From Nitrosomonas sp. (GTDB lineage: Bacteria > Pseudomonadota > Gammaproteobacteria > Burkholderiales > Nitrosomonadaceae): a DNA stretch of 37,956 nucleotides. The DNA lies in contig NZ_JALHQJ010000029.1 of NCBI RefSeq assembly GCF_022842015.1, positions 1 to 37,956 of the forward strand, written 5' to 3'. The position numbers and the translations under genes are program-made. Below are positions 26,056-33,039 of this stretch, piece by piece (the first letter of the stretch is position 1; each line of letters starts with the position of its first letter). The notes under the pieces were generated by a model that searched no databases, had not been told where the DNA came from, and saw nothing but the letters and a program-made list of their open reading frames with translations.

Positions 26056-26674
26056 TTATCCTCCTGGTTAGTGACGCTTTTAGTGCAATAACCTTTCTCA
26101 AGTCATCCGGCATGTTTTGAACTGTGTTTAATTGCATCAGCTCTTTCCTGGTTATCAGGCTGAGATTATTGGGATCGCAGTTTTTCCGATTGCCGTCTTT
26201 GAAAATGACCACTGAACCTGGCGGCGGATATTTTCCGTGTGTTTTTTTCCAGACTTCCCGGTGCAGTAACCTGTATTTGTAAATGCCTTCTTCAATTTTG
26301 ACTAAAATATAGCCGTCCTTTGAGCAAACTCTGGTTGATCCAACTGGCCGGTGGTTCTTTGGTTTGGAGCCAGGTTTGAACCTTGTCAAAACTGATCTTC
26401 CTCCGGCGTTATACTTGATCCCTTTATTCCATGACGATCGCTCTCCTGTGATCTTCCCTGACTCATCCCTGCCGAATCTCTTCATATAATCCGCGCTCTT
26501 GCGGATCAATAGCTTGATTGCTTTGTGCGTGATCTGAACTGATGTGAATTTGCCGTTGAATAATTTAATCATTTCTTCTGGCGTAGAATCAGGATAGTGC
26601 TCTGCCAGCAGGTCGATGTCTTTTTTGTCAGTCCAGATTCTTGGGCGTTTCTTTGATCGGTCTGTGATTTTCAT
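26030..26674 (-). CDS. HNH homing-type endonuclease
   Basis: A 214-aa protein. The C-terminal half has YRLLHREVWKKTHGKYPPPG, then VIFKDGNRKNCDPNNLSLIT, the HNH_3 pattern (His, Asp/Gly-Asn, Asn). The N-terminal 70 residues look like a DNA-binding helical region. It is either a homing endonuclease or a resident early nuclease. ATG 26674 is chosen since it shares ATGA with the stop of the 26-aa ORF upstream; GTG 26692 is an alternative. Confidence 0.85.
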   Translation of the reverse strand: MKITDRSKKRPRIWTDKKDIDLLAEHYPDSTPEEMIKLFNGKFTSVQITHKAIKLLIRKSADYMKRFGRDESGKITGERSSWNKGIKYNAGGRSVLTRFKPGSKPKNHRPVGSTRVCSKDGYILVKIEEGIYKYRLLHREVWKKTHGKYPPPGSVVIFKDGNRKNCDPNNLSLITRKELMQLNTVQNMPDDLRKVIALKASLTRRINGNYGTRK

Positions 26675-26751
26675 AGCAAGTATTTGAACCACTCAATTAG
26701 CATCACGCCGGTTATAGCCATAACAACTATTTTTAATGTTTCAAGTATCAT
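26671..26751 (-). CDS. 26-aa membrane peptide
   Basis: A frame of 26 codons with GAGG 6-7 nt before the ATG. Residues 7-24 (KIVVMAITGVMLIEWFKY) form one membrane helix. Start and stop each overlap a neighbour by ATGA (22-aa peptide upstream, HNH downstream). This ordered stitching is the main evidence that it is real; function unknown. Confidence 0.65.
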   Translation of the reverse strand: MILETLKIVVMAITGVMLIEWFKYLL

Positions 26752-26816
26752 TTTACCTCAGCCAAGAAAGCCACAATCAAAGCCCAGTAGAATGTTATGT
26801 ATAGTGCCGTTAGCAT
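26748..26816 (-). CDS. 22-aa membrane peptide after ssb
   Basis: A frame of 22 codons starting two bases after the ssb stop. ALYITFYWALIVAFLA is a single hydrophobic helix, followed by a charged EVK end. It has no own ribosome-binding site, so it would be translated by coupling to ssb, and it overlaps the next small frame by ATGA. Function unknown. Confidence 0.6.
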   Translation of the reverse strand: MLTALYITFYWALIVAFLAEVK

Positions 26817-26818
26817 GA

Positions 26819-27256
26819 TTAGAACGGTATGTCATCGTCGAATCCGCCATCACCTTCGCTGCCTGCGCCAGCTTTTTGTGGGGTCGATTGTTCATCTGAT
26901 TTAGATTCATCAGAGCTTCCAGAAGGTCTGTTGCCTAGCATCTTCATATCATTGGCTATGATTTGCGTGGTGTAACGTTCAACTCCTGACTTGTCTGTCC
27001 ATTTCTTGGTTTCAAGTCTGCCTTCAACATAAACCGATCTGCCTTTTTTGAGATACTCACCAGCAATTTCTGCAAGTTTGCGGTAGAAAATGATTCTATG
27101 CCACTCAGTTTTTTGTTGTTTATCACCATTTTTATCTTTCCACGTGTCGGTTGTGGCCAGGGTGATTGTGGTCACTGCATCACCGTTGGACATGTAGCGT
27201 GTTTCCGGGTCTTTGCCCAAGCTGCCGATGAGTATTACCTTATTTACTGATGCCAT
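26819..27256 (-). CDS. ssb: Single-stranded DNA-binding protein
   Basis: A 145-aa SSB with the OB-fold start [20 protein letters not shown], the [20 protein letters not shown] core and the acidic tip DDDIPF that recruits replication and repair partners. The linker is rich in Ser, Gly and Asp. AGGAG lies 7 nt before the ATG. It protects single-stranded DNA during phage replication and recombination. Confidence 0.97.
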   Translation of the reverse strand: MASVNKVILIGSLGKDPETRYMSNGDAVTTITLATTDTWKDKNGDKQQKTEWHRIIFYRKLAEIAGEYLKKGRSVYVEGRLETKKWTDKSGVERYTTQIIANDMKMLGNRPSGSSDESKSDEQSTPQKAGAGSEGDGGFDDDIPF

Positions 27257-27416
27257 TTGATATCTCCTAGACGCATAGGTCCGGCCACTGAAAATAATAA
27301 ATATGGGAAAATAAGGTTATCGAATGCGATTTTTCGCTTAAGCTTGAGTAACAGAATTAACTTAGCTAGAAGATAAAGATGAATAATCTGAGGTGTTAGG
27401 TTTTTATTTAAAACGG

Positions 27417-27589
27417 GTGGGCGAAACCGTACTGAATCATCCGGAGTATGGGTCAGGATAGATTCAGCTGTACAATTTCGCCCATAAAAAGGAAATCCGA
27501 CGCGCGGAGAAGTAGGGCAAGGGGAGAGCGCGCCGGATTGGGATGATAATCCAGCCCTCCGACTAAGTGCAAAGGAACACTTGGGCTGG
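27417..27589 (-). ncRNA. Candidate structured RNA or ssb leader element (three hairpins)
   Basis: Three strong hairpins lie in a row. A: 27417-27426 pairs with 27476-27485, then CTGAATCATCC pairs with GGAT-A-GATTCAG inside. B: AATCCG-A-CGCGC (27494-27505) pairs with GCGCG-C-CGGATT (27528-27539), with a 22-nt purine-rich loop. C: CCAGCCC/GGGCTGG (27551-27557, 27583-27589) with inner AAGTG/CACTT. The segment sits in the 450-base gap between the 59-aa gene and ssb. Strand is not certain: in leftward sense it would be the ssb leader; in rightward sense the loops expose GGA. A 148-codon open frame (27244-27690, minus) crosses it but its sequence follows the hairpins and looks non-coding. The remaining parts of the gap show nothing clear. 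Confidence 0.5.
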
Positions 27590-27706
27590 TGCGGATAATT
27601 CGTTTCGAACTCATCAAGAAAGAAAGAATTACGTTCAGGCATTATTGCTTTTTTATACATGTTTATCTGTGCGTTGGCGCACGTACTCATAATTAATTAT
27701 CACGGT

Positions 27707-27886
27707 TTATTCTTTTATGCACTGTGCTGCAGCAATCTGCTGCACTTGCTCCAATTTGGCTTGATGATCTTTCTCTCCCATCCATCCTAAGAGCGCGACC
27801 AGGGCTACCAATGTAATGACAATGAGCATGCGTTGCTTGAAAGTGGCTCCACTTGCCCGGTAGTCTTTGGTGTCGTATGGAATCAT
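27707..27886 (-). CDS. 59-aa membrane protein
   Basis: A 59-aa protein with residues 20-36 (MLIVITLVALVALLGWM) as one membrane helix and a charged tail with KLEQVQQIAAAQ. AAGGAGG precedes the ATG, which overlaps the dNMP kinase stop by ATGA. It is one of several short membrane proteins in this operon. Function unknown; superinfection exclusion or membrane modulation are guesses. Confidence 0.75.
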   Translation of the reverse strand: MIPYDTKDYRASGATFKQRMLIVITLVALVALLGWMGEKDHQAKLEQVQQIAAAQCIKE

Positions 27887-28476
27887 GATGCCTCCTTGAT
27901 AGTTGGATGCAGAATCAAGTTGATCTTCTCGGCCAAGTGATCGATGTCGCCATCGTTGAGGATGATTCTGTCATGGTCTGGATCGATGTCCATCGGCTTC
28001 GCGCTGACGTGATTAGTGCTGATCTGGTATGGATTGGTTGGTCTGTGAATGTGCCAGATTTCACCGCCTTGGCTGCGGATGTAGTCGCATTCATTCTGGA
28101 ATCGCACATCGGTTGCCACAATGCCTTCGATGTATGCGTTACCAGCTGCTGCAAGTTGTTTCAGATAGTCAATCTTTCTACCAGCGATCCTTACCCAAAT
28201 GTCACCGCATACTGTGTCCCTGCCCCATTCGGTTCCGAGTGTTTGCATGAGTTGGCGTGGTGACTTGCCGCACAGCTCATCGAGCGGAGTTTCTTTAAGG
28301 TCTCGGTCGACAAAATAGTTCTTGGATATCCGAAAGCCAGCAACCAGCATGTCGATCAGTGGTTCTGCGAAGGATACTCGGCGAAATTCTTGCGTTTCAC
28401 CGAGTATCTCGGCGATAGTGTCCTTGCCGCAACCAGCGGGGCCGTGGAGGCCGATTAGTTTGATTGGTTCAGACAT
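27883..28476 (-). CDS. Deoxynucleoside monophosphate kinase-like protein
   Basis: A 197-aa P-loop kinase with Walker A GPAGCGKDT at residues 12-20, TLGTEWGRDTV near 90 and a VATDVRFQNECDYIRSQGG block near 135, matching phage dNMP kinases. It converts dNMPs to dNDPs for phage DNA synthesis. Its ATG shares a base with the DUF2303 stop, and its stop overlaps the 59-aa gene. Confidence 0.92.
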   Translation of the reverse strand: MSEPIKLIGLHGPAGCGKDTIAEILGETQEFRRVSFAEPLIDMLVAGFRISKNYFVDRDLKETPLDELCGKSPRQLMQTLGTEWGRDTVCGDIWVRIAGRKIDYLKQLAAAGNAYIEGIVATDVRFQNECDYIRSQGGEIWHIHRPTNPYQISTNHVSAKPMDIDPDHDRIILNDGDIDHLAEKINLILHPTIKEAS

Positions 28477-29333
28477 TATGCAATTCCCATGAATAGTGGA
28501 ACGGCGGTTTCCAGCTCGATTTTCTTGATCAGCTCTTTATTTGCATGCTCAAGCACCTTGTCTGATCTGATCAGCTCATACCAGAACGTTAGCAGTCCTT
28601 CTCGAACTCGATAGCGTAATCGTGCGGTGATTTGATAGGCGTCACCTGACCGGAATACCGGTATGCCGATGGCTATCTTTTCGAATAGCTTCATTTTTAC
28701 AAGTGTTTGGCCGTCATCATCCTGTACGAAATTCATGTTCACTCCGCCGCTCTGCAGTCGTATTGCAGACTTGAATCGCATATCCTGATTTGCTTCGAAT
28801 GAAACGGCCATTTCAAGCAATTCTGCACCGGTCGGCATCCCTTCGGCTGAGGCGATATCGTTGAGGTTTTCTTCGATAAACATGGCCATTTCCATCTGTG
28901 TGAAAGACTTTTTGTTGTGGTTATTCCAGCGTTTCCATTCCTCAGAGAATGGCGGTGTGTATTTTGCGGTTAGGTCTTTCCAGTTCTGCGTTTCGTTCTC
29001 GTCAACTTTACCGCCGCCGTGGTCATTGAATATGCAATTGAAGTCAATGCTCGATGTTATGTAGTCAGAGTTACAATAGATGGTTGTAAATGTCTGGTCT
29101 TTGTGACGGTTGATGTACGCTATGAAGCTGTCAGCGTCATGCATCGTGACTGATCCCTTCTTTCTAGCAGGTATGGACATCAATTTTTCATCGTCACGAT
29201 CCTCTAGTTTCCAGCCTGGTGGAAGTGCTACCCGTCGCGTGTTGTAACGGCTGGCTATTTCTATCGGTTGTATCTTTGACGCAAGATCAACGATTGCTTG
29301 TGTTTCGCTGTTTTTGATTTCAGTGTTTTCCAT
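28476..29333 (-). CDS. DUF2303 (YfdQ-like) protein
   Basis: A 285-aa protein of the DUF2303 family, recognised by VALPPGWKLEDRDDE, MHDADSFIAYINRHKDQTFTTIY and the TPPFSEEWKRWNNHNKKSFT segment. It occurs in early regions of lambdoid phages; function is not established. It pairs with the 113-aa gene upstream, a standard arrangement. Confidence 0.92.
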   Translation of the reverse strand: MENTEIKNSETQAIVDLASKIQPIEIASRYNTRRVALPPGWKLEDRDDEKLMSIPARKKGSVTMHDADSFIAYINRHKDQTFTTIYCNSDYITSSIDFNCIFNDHGGGKVDENETQNWKDLTAKYTPPFSEEWKRWNNHNKKSFTQMEMAMFIEENLNDIASAEGMPTGAELLEMAVSFEANQDMRFKSAIRLQSGGVNMNFVQDDDGQTLVKMKLFEKIAIGIPVFRSGDAYQITARLRYRVREGLLTFWYELIRSDKVLEHANKELIKKIELETAVPLFMGIA

Positions 29334-29335
29334 GA

Positions 29336-29677
29336 TTATTTATTTGCCTCGATTGTTTTCAGTGGTTTTGGTGCTTCCTCAACGACTGTCAGATTGAGTT
29401 TTTGTTGATGTGGGTTATCCGGAGTCAATGTGCCGTCCTCGGTCGCAAAGAGAAGTGCTTCCATTGGTTCATCGGCTGGCATGTTGGCTTTAAGCTTGCC
29501 AGTGATTTGCATGGCGCCATTCTTTACAATTTTCTTGACGCTGATTTTCAGATCAATGCTCCCTGTCTTGCCGGATTCGTTAACTTTTTGAACTAATTCG
29601 GCCAGTTTGTCGCTGGCGGAGCTGATGAAAAATCCGTTTCCTATGTGGTGAAGCGTATCTGTGATTGGTTTGCTCAT
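29336..29677 (-). CDS. Conserved phage protein linked to DUF2303
   Basis: A 113-aa protein (DTLHHIGNGFFISSASDKLA, then GSIDLKISVKKIVKNGAMQI), always near DUF2303 genes as far as I recall. Possible beta-sheet domain of about 80 residues with a variable Pro/Lys-rich tail. Function unknown. Confidence 0.8.
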   Translation of the reverse strand: MSKPITDTLHHIGNGFFISSASDKLAELVQKVNESGKTGSIDLKISVKKIVKNGAMQITGKLKANMPADEPMEALLFATEDGTLTPDNPHQQKLNLTVVEEAPKPLKTIEANK

Positions 29678-29713
29678 AATTGCTCCTGTCGTATTCGAGA
29701 TATCGGGTTGGAA

Positions 29714-30253
29714 TTAAGTTGCGATTTCGAACGGCTCAACGAACCGTTGTTTTTTCTGCTGTGGTGCTGCGGTCGGTTGTGGTGGTGTGAATACCAGCAT
29801 GTTTTCTTTCATGCAGCCGAGCTCGTAGAGTGTTTTTATAATTGAAGGCACGGCATAGTCTGCGCCATCGTTTGTTTTATCTATCCCTAAGTGCATGAAG
29901 ACATCATCCAGCGTGAAGATTTCGCCTCTCTGCATCTCGATAAATTGCGTCAGCGGTTCGGTGTATGGGTTTGCTTCCGTTTTGCTGTGCAGAATAGTTT
30001 CAAACACGTGCTTGGTCATTTCATCGAAAGCTTTATCGATGTGCACAATACGCACGCTCGCGTCTTGTTCGTGGAATACTACTTGACCGTCATCCAGCTT
30101 AAGAATCGCAAGCATGCCGTCTGGTAGTTGCTGGGTCAGGTCATGTTCGTGTATAACCCTGTCAAGTTGATAGAATGTTTGCAGAGACGCAATTTCTTCA
30201 ACTAGCAGTTGATCTTCCTGGTGGTAAATGATTATTCCTGGTTTGGTGTTCAT
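29714..30253 (-). CDS. Hypothetical early protein
   Basis: A 179-aa protein that I do not recognise. It has an N-terminal alpha/beta part (GIIIYHQEDQLLVEEIASLQ) and a C-terminal DDVFMHLGI helix. AAAGGAGG precedes the ATG, one of the strongest ribosome-binding sites in the window. The 212-base stretch between it and the exported peptide gene (30254-30465) holds only a small inverted repeat (TGCCA/TGGCA, 30368-30381). Confidence 0.75.
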   Translation of the reverse strand: MNTKPGIIIYHQEDQLLVEEIASLQTFYQLDRVIHEHDLTQQLPDGMLAILKLDDGQVVFHEQDASVRIVHIDKAFDEMTKHVFETILHSKTEANPYTEPLTQFIEMQRGEIFTLDDVFMHLGIDKTNDGADYAVPSIIKTLYELGCMKENMLVFTPPQPTAAPQQKKQRFVEPFEIAT

Positions 30254-30465
30254 TTTTCCTCCTTTAACCGAGCAGATGCCCGGTATCGATGCTTGAATAA
30301 TTACTTAACCGGAACGCAATTAATGCTGGAGATAACCTGAAAATTGCCGAACGTACCGGAAAATGATGCCAGGCGTGGCATTCAACGCTAAGTCTTGGCT
30401 GCATTGCATGCGCTTAAATAGTTGAACTTGGCGTTATAGTGGCTGGTGAATGGCACGTACCATGC

Positions 30466-30606
30466 TTACTTGTACATTGTGCATTGTGCATTGACGTGCG
30501 TGACCGATCCAATCAGTTGGTGCGGGATTGCAGGTGCGGTTGCATTCGCAGCATTAACAAAGAGCGATGAGATAATTAGAATTACGAAGAGGGGGAATAA
30601 TTTCAT
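30466..30606 (-). CDS. 46-aa exported peptide, first gene of the PL operon
   Basis: A 46-aa frame with GGAG about 9-10 nt upstream. A signal peptide (KLFPLFVILIISSLF with a NAANA end) predicts cleavage after residue 22 and a mature peptide of about 24 residues (start TAPAIPHQ) with one Cys. Being first in the early transcript, it would be made immediately after infection. No family recognised. Confidence 0.65.
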   Translation of the reverse strand: MKLFPLFVILIISSLFVNAANATAPAIPHQLIGSVTHVNAQCTMYK

Positions 30607-30642
30607 TTTTATAAGTCTCCAAAGTTAAATCATTAATTAAGT

Positions 30643-30672
30643 AGACGGGCTGAGCTTGATTCCAGCCCGTCT
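30643..30672 (-). other. Hairpin in the PL leader
   Basis: AGACGGGCTG and CAGCCCGTCT form a perfect 10-bp stem with a 10-nt loop, about 45-75 nt downstream of the PL start. In the transcribed direction it has no T-run, so it is not a clear terminator. It could be a nut- or put-like RNA element, or a 5' stabiliser. Confidence 0.6.
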
Positions 30673-30723
30673 TTATCAACTTCAAAGCATCGGTCTAGTG
30701 AGTTTTTGTTGTTGATGAAATTA

Positions 30724-30752
30724 ATATTACCAACTGGTAATTGTCATGTCAA
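30724..30752 (-). promoter_or_regulatory. Leftward early promoter PL
   Basis: In minus sense TTGACA (30747-30752), 17-bp spacer and TAATAT (30724-30729). It has the same layout as PR, with one operator over the -10/spacer and the other next to the -35. It would drive the exported peptide, DUF2303 group, ssb and integrase. Confidence 0.85.
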
Positions 30753-30765
30753 TACCAATTGGTAA
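30727..30765. promoter_or_regulatory. Operator pair OL (two 14-bp sites)
   Basis: TTACCAACTGGTAA at 30727-30740 and ATACCAATTGGTAA at 30752-30765, centres 25 bp apart. The same sites with the same 25-bp spacing recur at PR, which identifies them as CI/Cro operators. Confidence 0.9.
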
Positions 30766-30889
30766 TTATTTATGATAAAATCTTTTATGAAATGGTTTTT
30801 GGTGATATTTAGTTTGACTGACGATATTTAGATTTGCTCGTTACTATGGGATACTTAGTCTCATATTTGACTATATGGGATGCTTTCTC

Positions 30890-31825
30890 ATGATAAAAAT
30901 TGAATCGCCGGTTCTGGATCAATTAGAGGAAAATTTAATTGTTTCGCCAATGTCGATAACTTATGAAGGTAATGATGCGGATAGACATATAATTAATGCG
31001 CAAGCTTTAGGTGAGTCAATAATTGGAGCTAGTAAATTGTATAGTTCTGTGGCTCATTATTGTTCATTTGGTTTTATTCCGCGTGGGAAATATAAAAAGG
31101 AATTTTTTTGTTTTGCAGGAGTTCCGCGAGAAGGAAGTTATGAATATTTTTTGTACATTGCAGCTATTGCGCAAGAATACAATTTGCATAATGAAGCTTA
31201 TAAAGCATCTATAAGCTATATTTTTTCTAAAGTTATTGGTGCGGTTAAGAATATTTGGATTAAGCGAAGTGAGACTGAAAAAGTGGTCGAAAATTTAACA
31301 GAAGCGCTTAGAGAGCAAGCTCAAATAGACTCTAATATACAAAGCCAACTAATTAATTCCTTAACCAAAGCTAACGATAATTTGGCAAGCCTACATTCTA
31401 AGCTTATTAATACGATTCCTAAGTTAGCTGATGCCACAAGACCTTATGGTAAGCAATTGGTAGCACCAATTGGGAATAGTTGCCGAATAATTAAGCAATT
31501 CGAAAATGAAGAATTTGAAGTTGTTATAGATGAGCCCGAAGCTGAGGCCATTAGAAATGGATATGAGACTGAGGTAGAAGATATGAAAAGTTATCAATGT
31601 AGACGAATCACAGAAGTTAATATTGTTACAGGCCATTGTATAATGCAGATTAATGGTTTTAATGGACTTGTTCCAGGGAAGATAAGTGATCCTGCTATAA
31701 GTCAGCCAAATAATGTATATACTCGGGCATTAAATAATAATTCGTCATTTGAAATATTTGCGAAAATAGTTAAGCGAGATGGGGCGATTGTTAGGCTATT
31801 TGTGAGTGATGCTCGCGATAATTGA
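30890..31825 (+). CDS. A+T-rich cargo protein 1 in the immunity region
   Basis: A 311-aa protein of unknown function. The N-terminal half has GNDADRHIINAQALGESIIG, CFAGVPREGSYEYFLYIAAI and a hydrophobic region; these recall a family of solitary mobile-element proteins, but no name can be confirmed. Residues about 140-190 form a coiled coil (Leu/Asn/Gln-rich) and a C-terminal beta domain follows. ATG 30890 has GGGA 9 nt upstream; the longer frame from 30875 lacks one. G+C is lower than in its neighbours (19 of 60 in 31021-31080). It lies between PL and PR, where lambda has rex, opposite in direction to the repressor gene. Confidence 0.8.
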   Translation: MIKIESPVLDQLEENLIVSPMSITYEGNDADRHIINAQALGESIIGASKLYSSVAHYCSFGFIPRGKYKKEFFCFAGVPREGSYEYFLYIAAIAQEYNLHNEAYKASISYIFSKVIGAVKNIWIKRSETEKVVENLTEALREQAQIDSNIQSQLINSLTKANDNLASLHSKLINTIPKLADATRPYGKQLVAPIGNSCRIIKQFENEEFEVVIDEPEAEAIRNGYETEVEDMKSYQCRRITEVNIVTGHCIMQINGFNGLVPGKISDPAISQPNNVYTRALNNNSSFEIFAKIVKRDGAIVRLFVSDARDN

Positions 31826-31833
31826 ATTATTAA

Positions 31834-32223
31834 ATGATGAGAATACATCGATCGATTTTAGAGCCGATTTATGAAGATCCTGTTTATGAAACTCGCATCG
31901 AAGGTTACGATAAAGGGTTGATTAATTCATGGCAGATTGGCAGGCAATTGGCTCAACGAGATACAGAGCTTGTGGCCGAAGTGTTGAGAGGGGAATTGCC
32001 AAGCCTGGGTGTTAAGGGCGGTATTGATAAAAAGAAAAAGCCAAAATTTAAATTTAAATATGGTTGTTTGTGGTATCTGGCTCAGTTGCAAGGATTGAAG
32101 GGGGTAGATTTGGATGTGGATTTAAATCAGGAAGTTGAGTTGGTGTGCTCGAGGACAAAGATAAAAGTTATATTTACTTCAGATATGAGTAAATATTGCC
32201 CTCCTGAAGAAGAGGAAAGCTAG
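31834..32223 (+). CDS. Cargo protein 2 in the immunity region
   Basis: A 129-aa protein, not recognised. It has EPIYEDPVYETRIEGYDKG at the start, a basic lysine run (DKKKKPKFKFKYG) in the middle and an acidic tail (PPEEEES). It starts 8 bases after the first cargo gene and must share its transcript. Its last 50 bases overlap the end of the BRCT-like gene on the other strand, so the two convergent units are antisense at their 3' ends. Confidence 0.75.
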   Translation: MMRIHRSILEPIYEDPVYETRIEGYDKGLINSWQIGRQLAQRDTELVAEVLRGELPSLGVKGGIDKKKKPKFKFKYGCLWYLAQLQGLKGVDLDVDLNQEVELVCSRTKIKVIFTSDMSKYCPPEEEES

Positions 32224-32881
32224 TGTCAATTGTTTTACATTCGGTAACGATATAGTCTTTGATTGCTTCAGTCCATTGCTTTTCTGAAATTATGTTTGGT
32301 CTTGATAATGAATTTCTTAATCCCATCGCCTTTTCGATCTTCCTGCCGTATGAAGTAAATGCCCATTCTTCAGACAGGATGGTGCCAATGACTAGATAAT
32401 CGAGCTTCATTGATACATTCTCAACGGTCAGTCCGCCAACTTTCTCTGTGATTCTTTTGCATACCGCTCTTGTGCCCAGTAGAAACTCTCCGGTAAAGCA
32501 AAATTGTTTTTCTGTGAAAAATATTTGCTTATCAATACAGTAATCAATAAAGGCAATTTCATTTTTGGCTGATCCTGTATCGGAAAAATAATTGCCTTGC
32601 AATCTCGATAGCGTTTCAAATAAATCTTCTCTTTCGTCTTGCGTGATTATCCCGTCGCTAAGTATGTGGCTTATTCGCTCTGCAATTATTGATCCAGGCC
32701 ATTTTGTTACAGTCTCCGGGTACTCTTTAAGCCATGTGCTTAAGAAGAGTATCTCCTGATCATTTAATTGATTGTCGGCGGTGATTCCAGTGCAAATTCC
32801 CATCAGAGTCTGAATGGCTTTAGTAAGCTGCCGATTATCTATACTTTTCAGTGCCGCTATGCTAGTTCCTTCGTAAGCCAT
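32174..32881 (-). CDS. TerB/BRCT-like protein in the repressor operon
   Basis: A 235-aa protein. Residues about 15-115 are helical with Asp/Glu positions typical of TerB-like domains (DNQLNDQEILFL, GIITQDEREDLFE). Residues about 125-190 read as a BRCT domain: CFTGEFLLGTRAVCKRITEK, GGLTVENVSMKLDYLVIG and TSYGRKIEKAMGL. BRCT domains bind phosphopeptides or DNA ends. The gene lies behind the repressor and the 51-aa frame in one leftward unit, so it should be expressed in the lysogen. Possible roles are superinfection exclusion or sensing of damage; both are inference. Confidence 0.85.
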   Translation of the reverse strand: MAYEGTSIAALKSIDNRQLTKAIQTLMGICTGITADNQLNDQEILFLSTWLKEYPETVTKWPGSIIAERISHILSDGIITQDEREDLFETLSRLQGNYFSDTGSAKNEIAFIDYCIDKQIFFTEKQFCFTGEFLLGTRAVCKRITEKVGGLTVENVSMKLDYLVIGTILSEEWAFTSYGRKIEKAMGLRNSLSRPNIISEKQWTEAIKDYIVTECKTIDTSFPLLQEGNIYSYLK

Positions 32882-32883
32882 GA

Positions 32884-33039
32884 TTAACCTTTTTTACATT
32901 TGCATAAATCTTTGTCGCACCAGTGCTTAATGTGAGATATATTTTCACTCTCGTAATATCCTAGATCATCTCCCTCCTGACTTATGTTTTTCTGTAACCA
33001 GCCTAAGAGTGTACGACGCGTAATCAGTGTCGCTATCAT
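32884..33039 (-). CDS. Hidden 51-aa Cys-rich protein between repressor and BRCT genes
   Basis: A 51-aa frame, ATG 33039, whose first 74 bases overlap the end of the repressor gene in another frame and whose stop lies 2 bases before the BRCT gene ATG. The C-terminal HIKHWCDKDLCKCKKG has His and Cys residues that could bind metal. It fills the otherwise empty gap exactly, which favours coding. No strong ribosome-binding site is seen, so it may depend on coupling to the repressor. Function unknown. Confidence 0.55.
   Translation of the reverse strand: MIATLITRRTLLGWLQKNISQEGDDLGYYESENISHIKHWCDKDLCKCKKG

Noticed and set aside
27417..27589. Hammerhead or twister ribozyme
   Set aside because: The CTGATGA/GAAA core of hammerheads and the twister consensus are not present in the right positions on either strand.
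27244..27690. 148-codon open frame on the minus strand before ssb
   Set aside because: It crosses three strong hairpins, overlaps the ssb start, has no good ribosome-binding site and shows no domain. It may be read in part, but RNA structure explains the region better. Kept only as an alternative in the structured-RNA entry.
30446..30628. Plus-strand 60-codon frame opposite the exported peptide
   Set aside because: The minus frame has the signal peptide, ribosome-binding site and operon position; the plus frame is its shadow.
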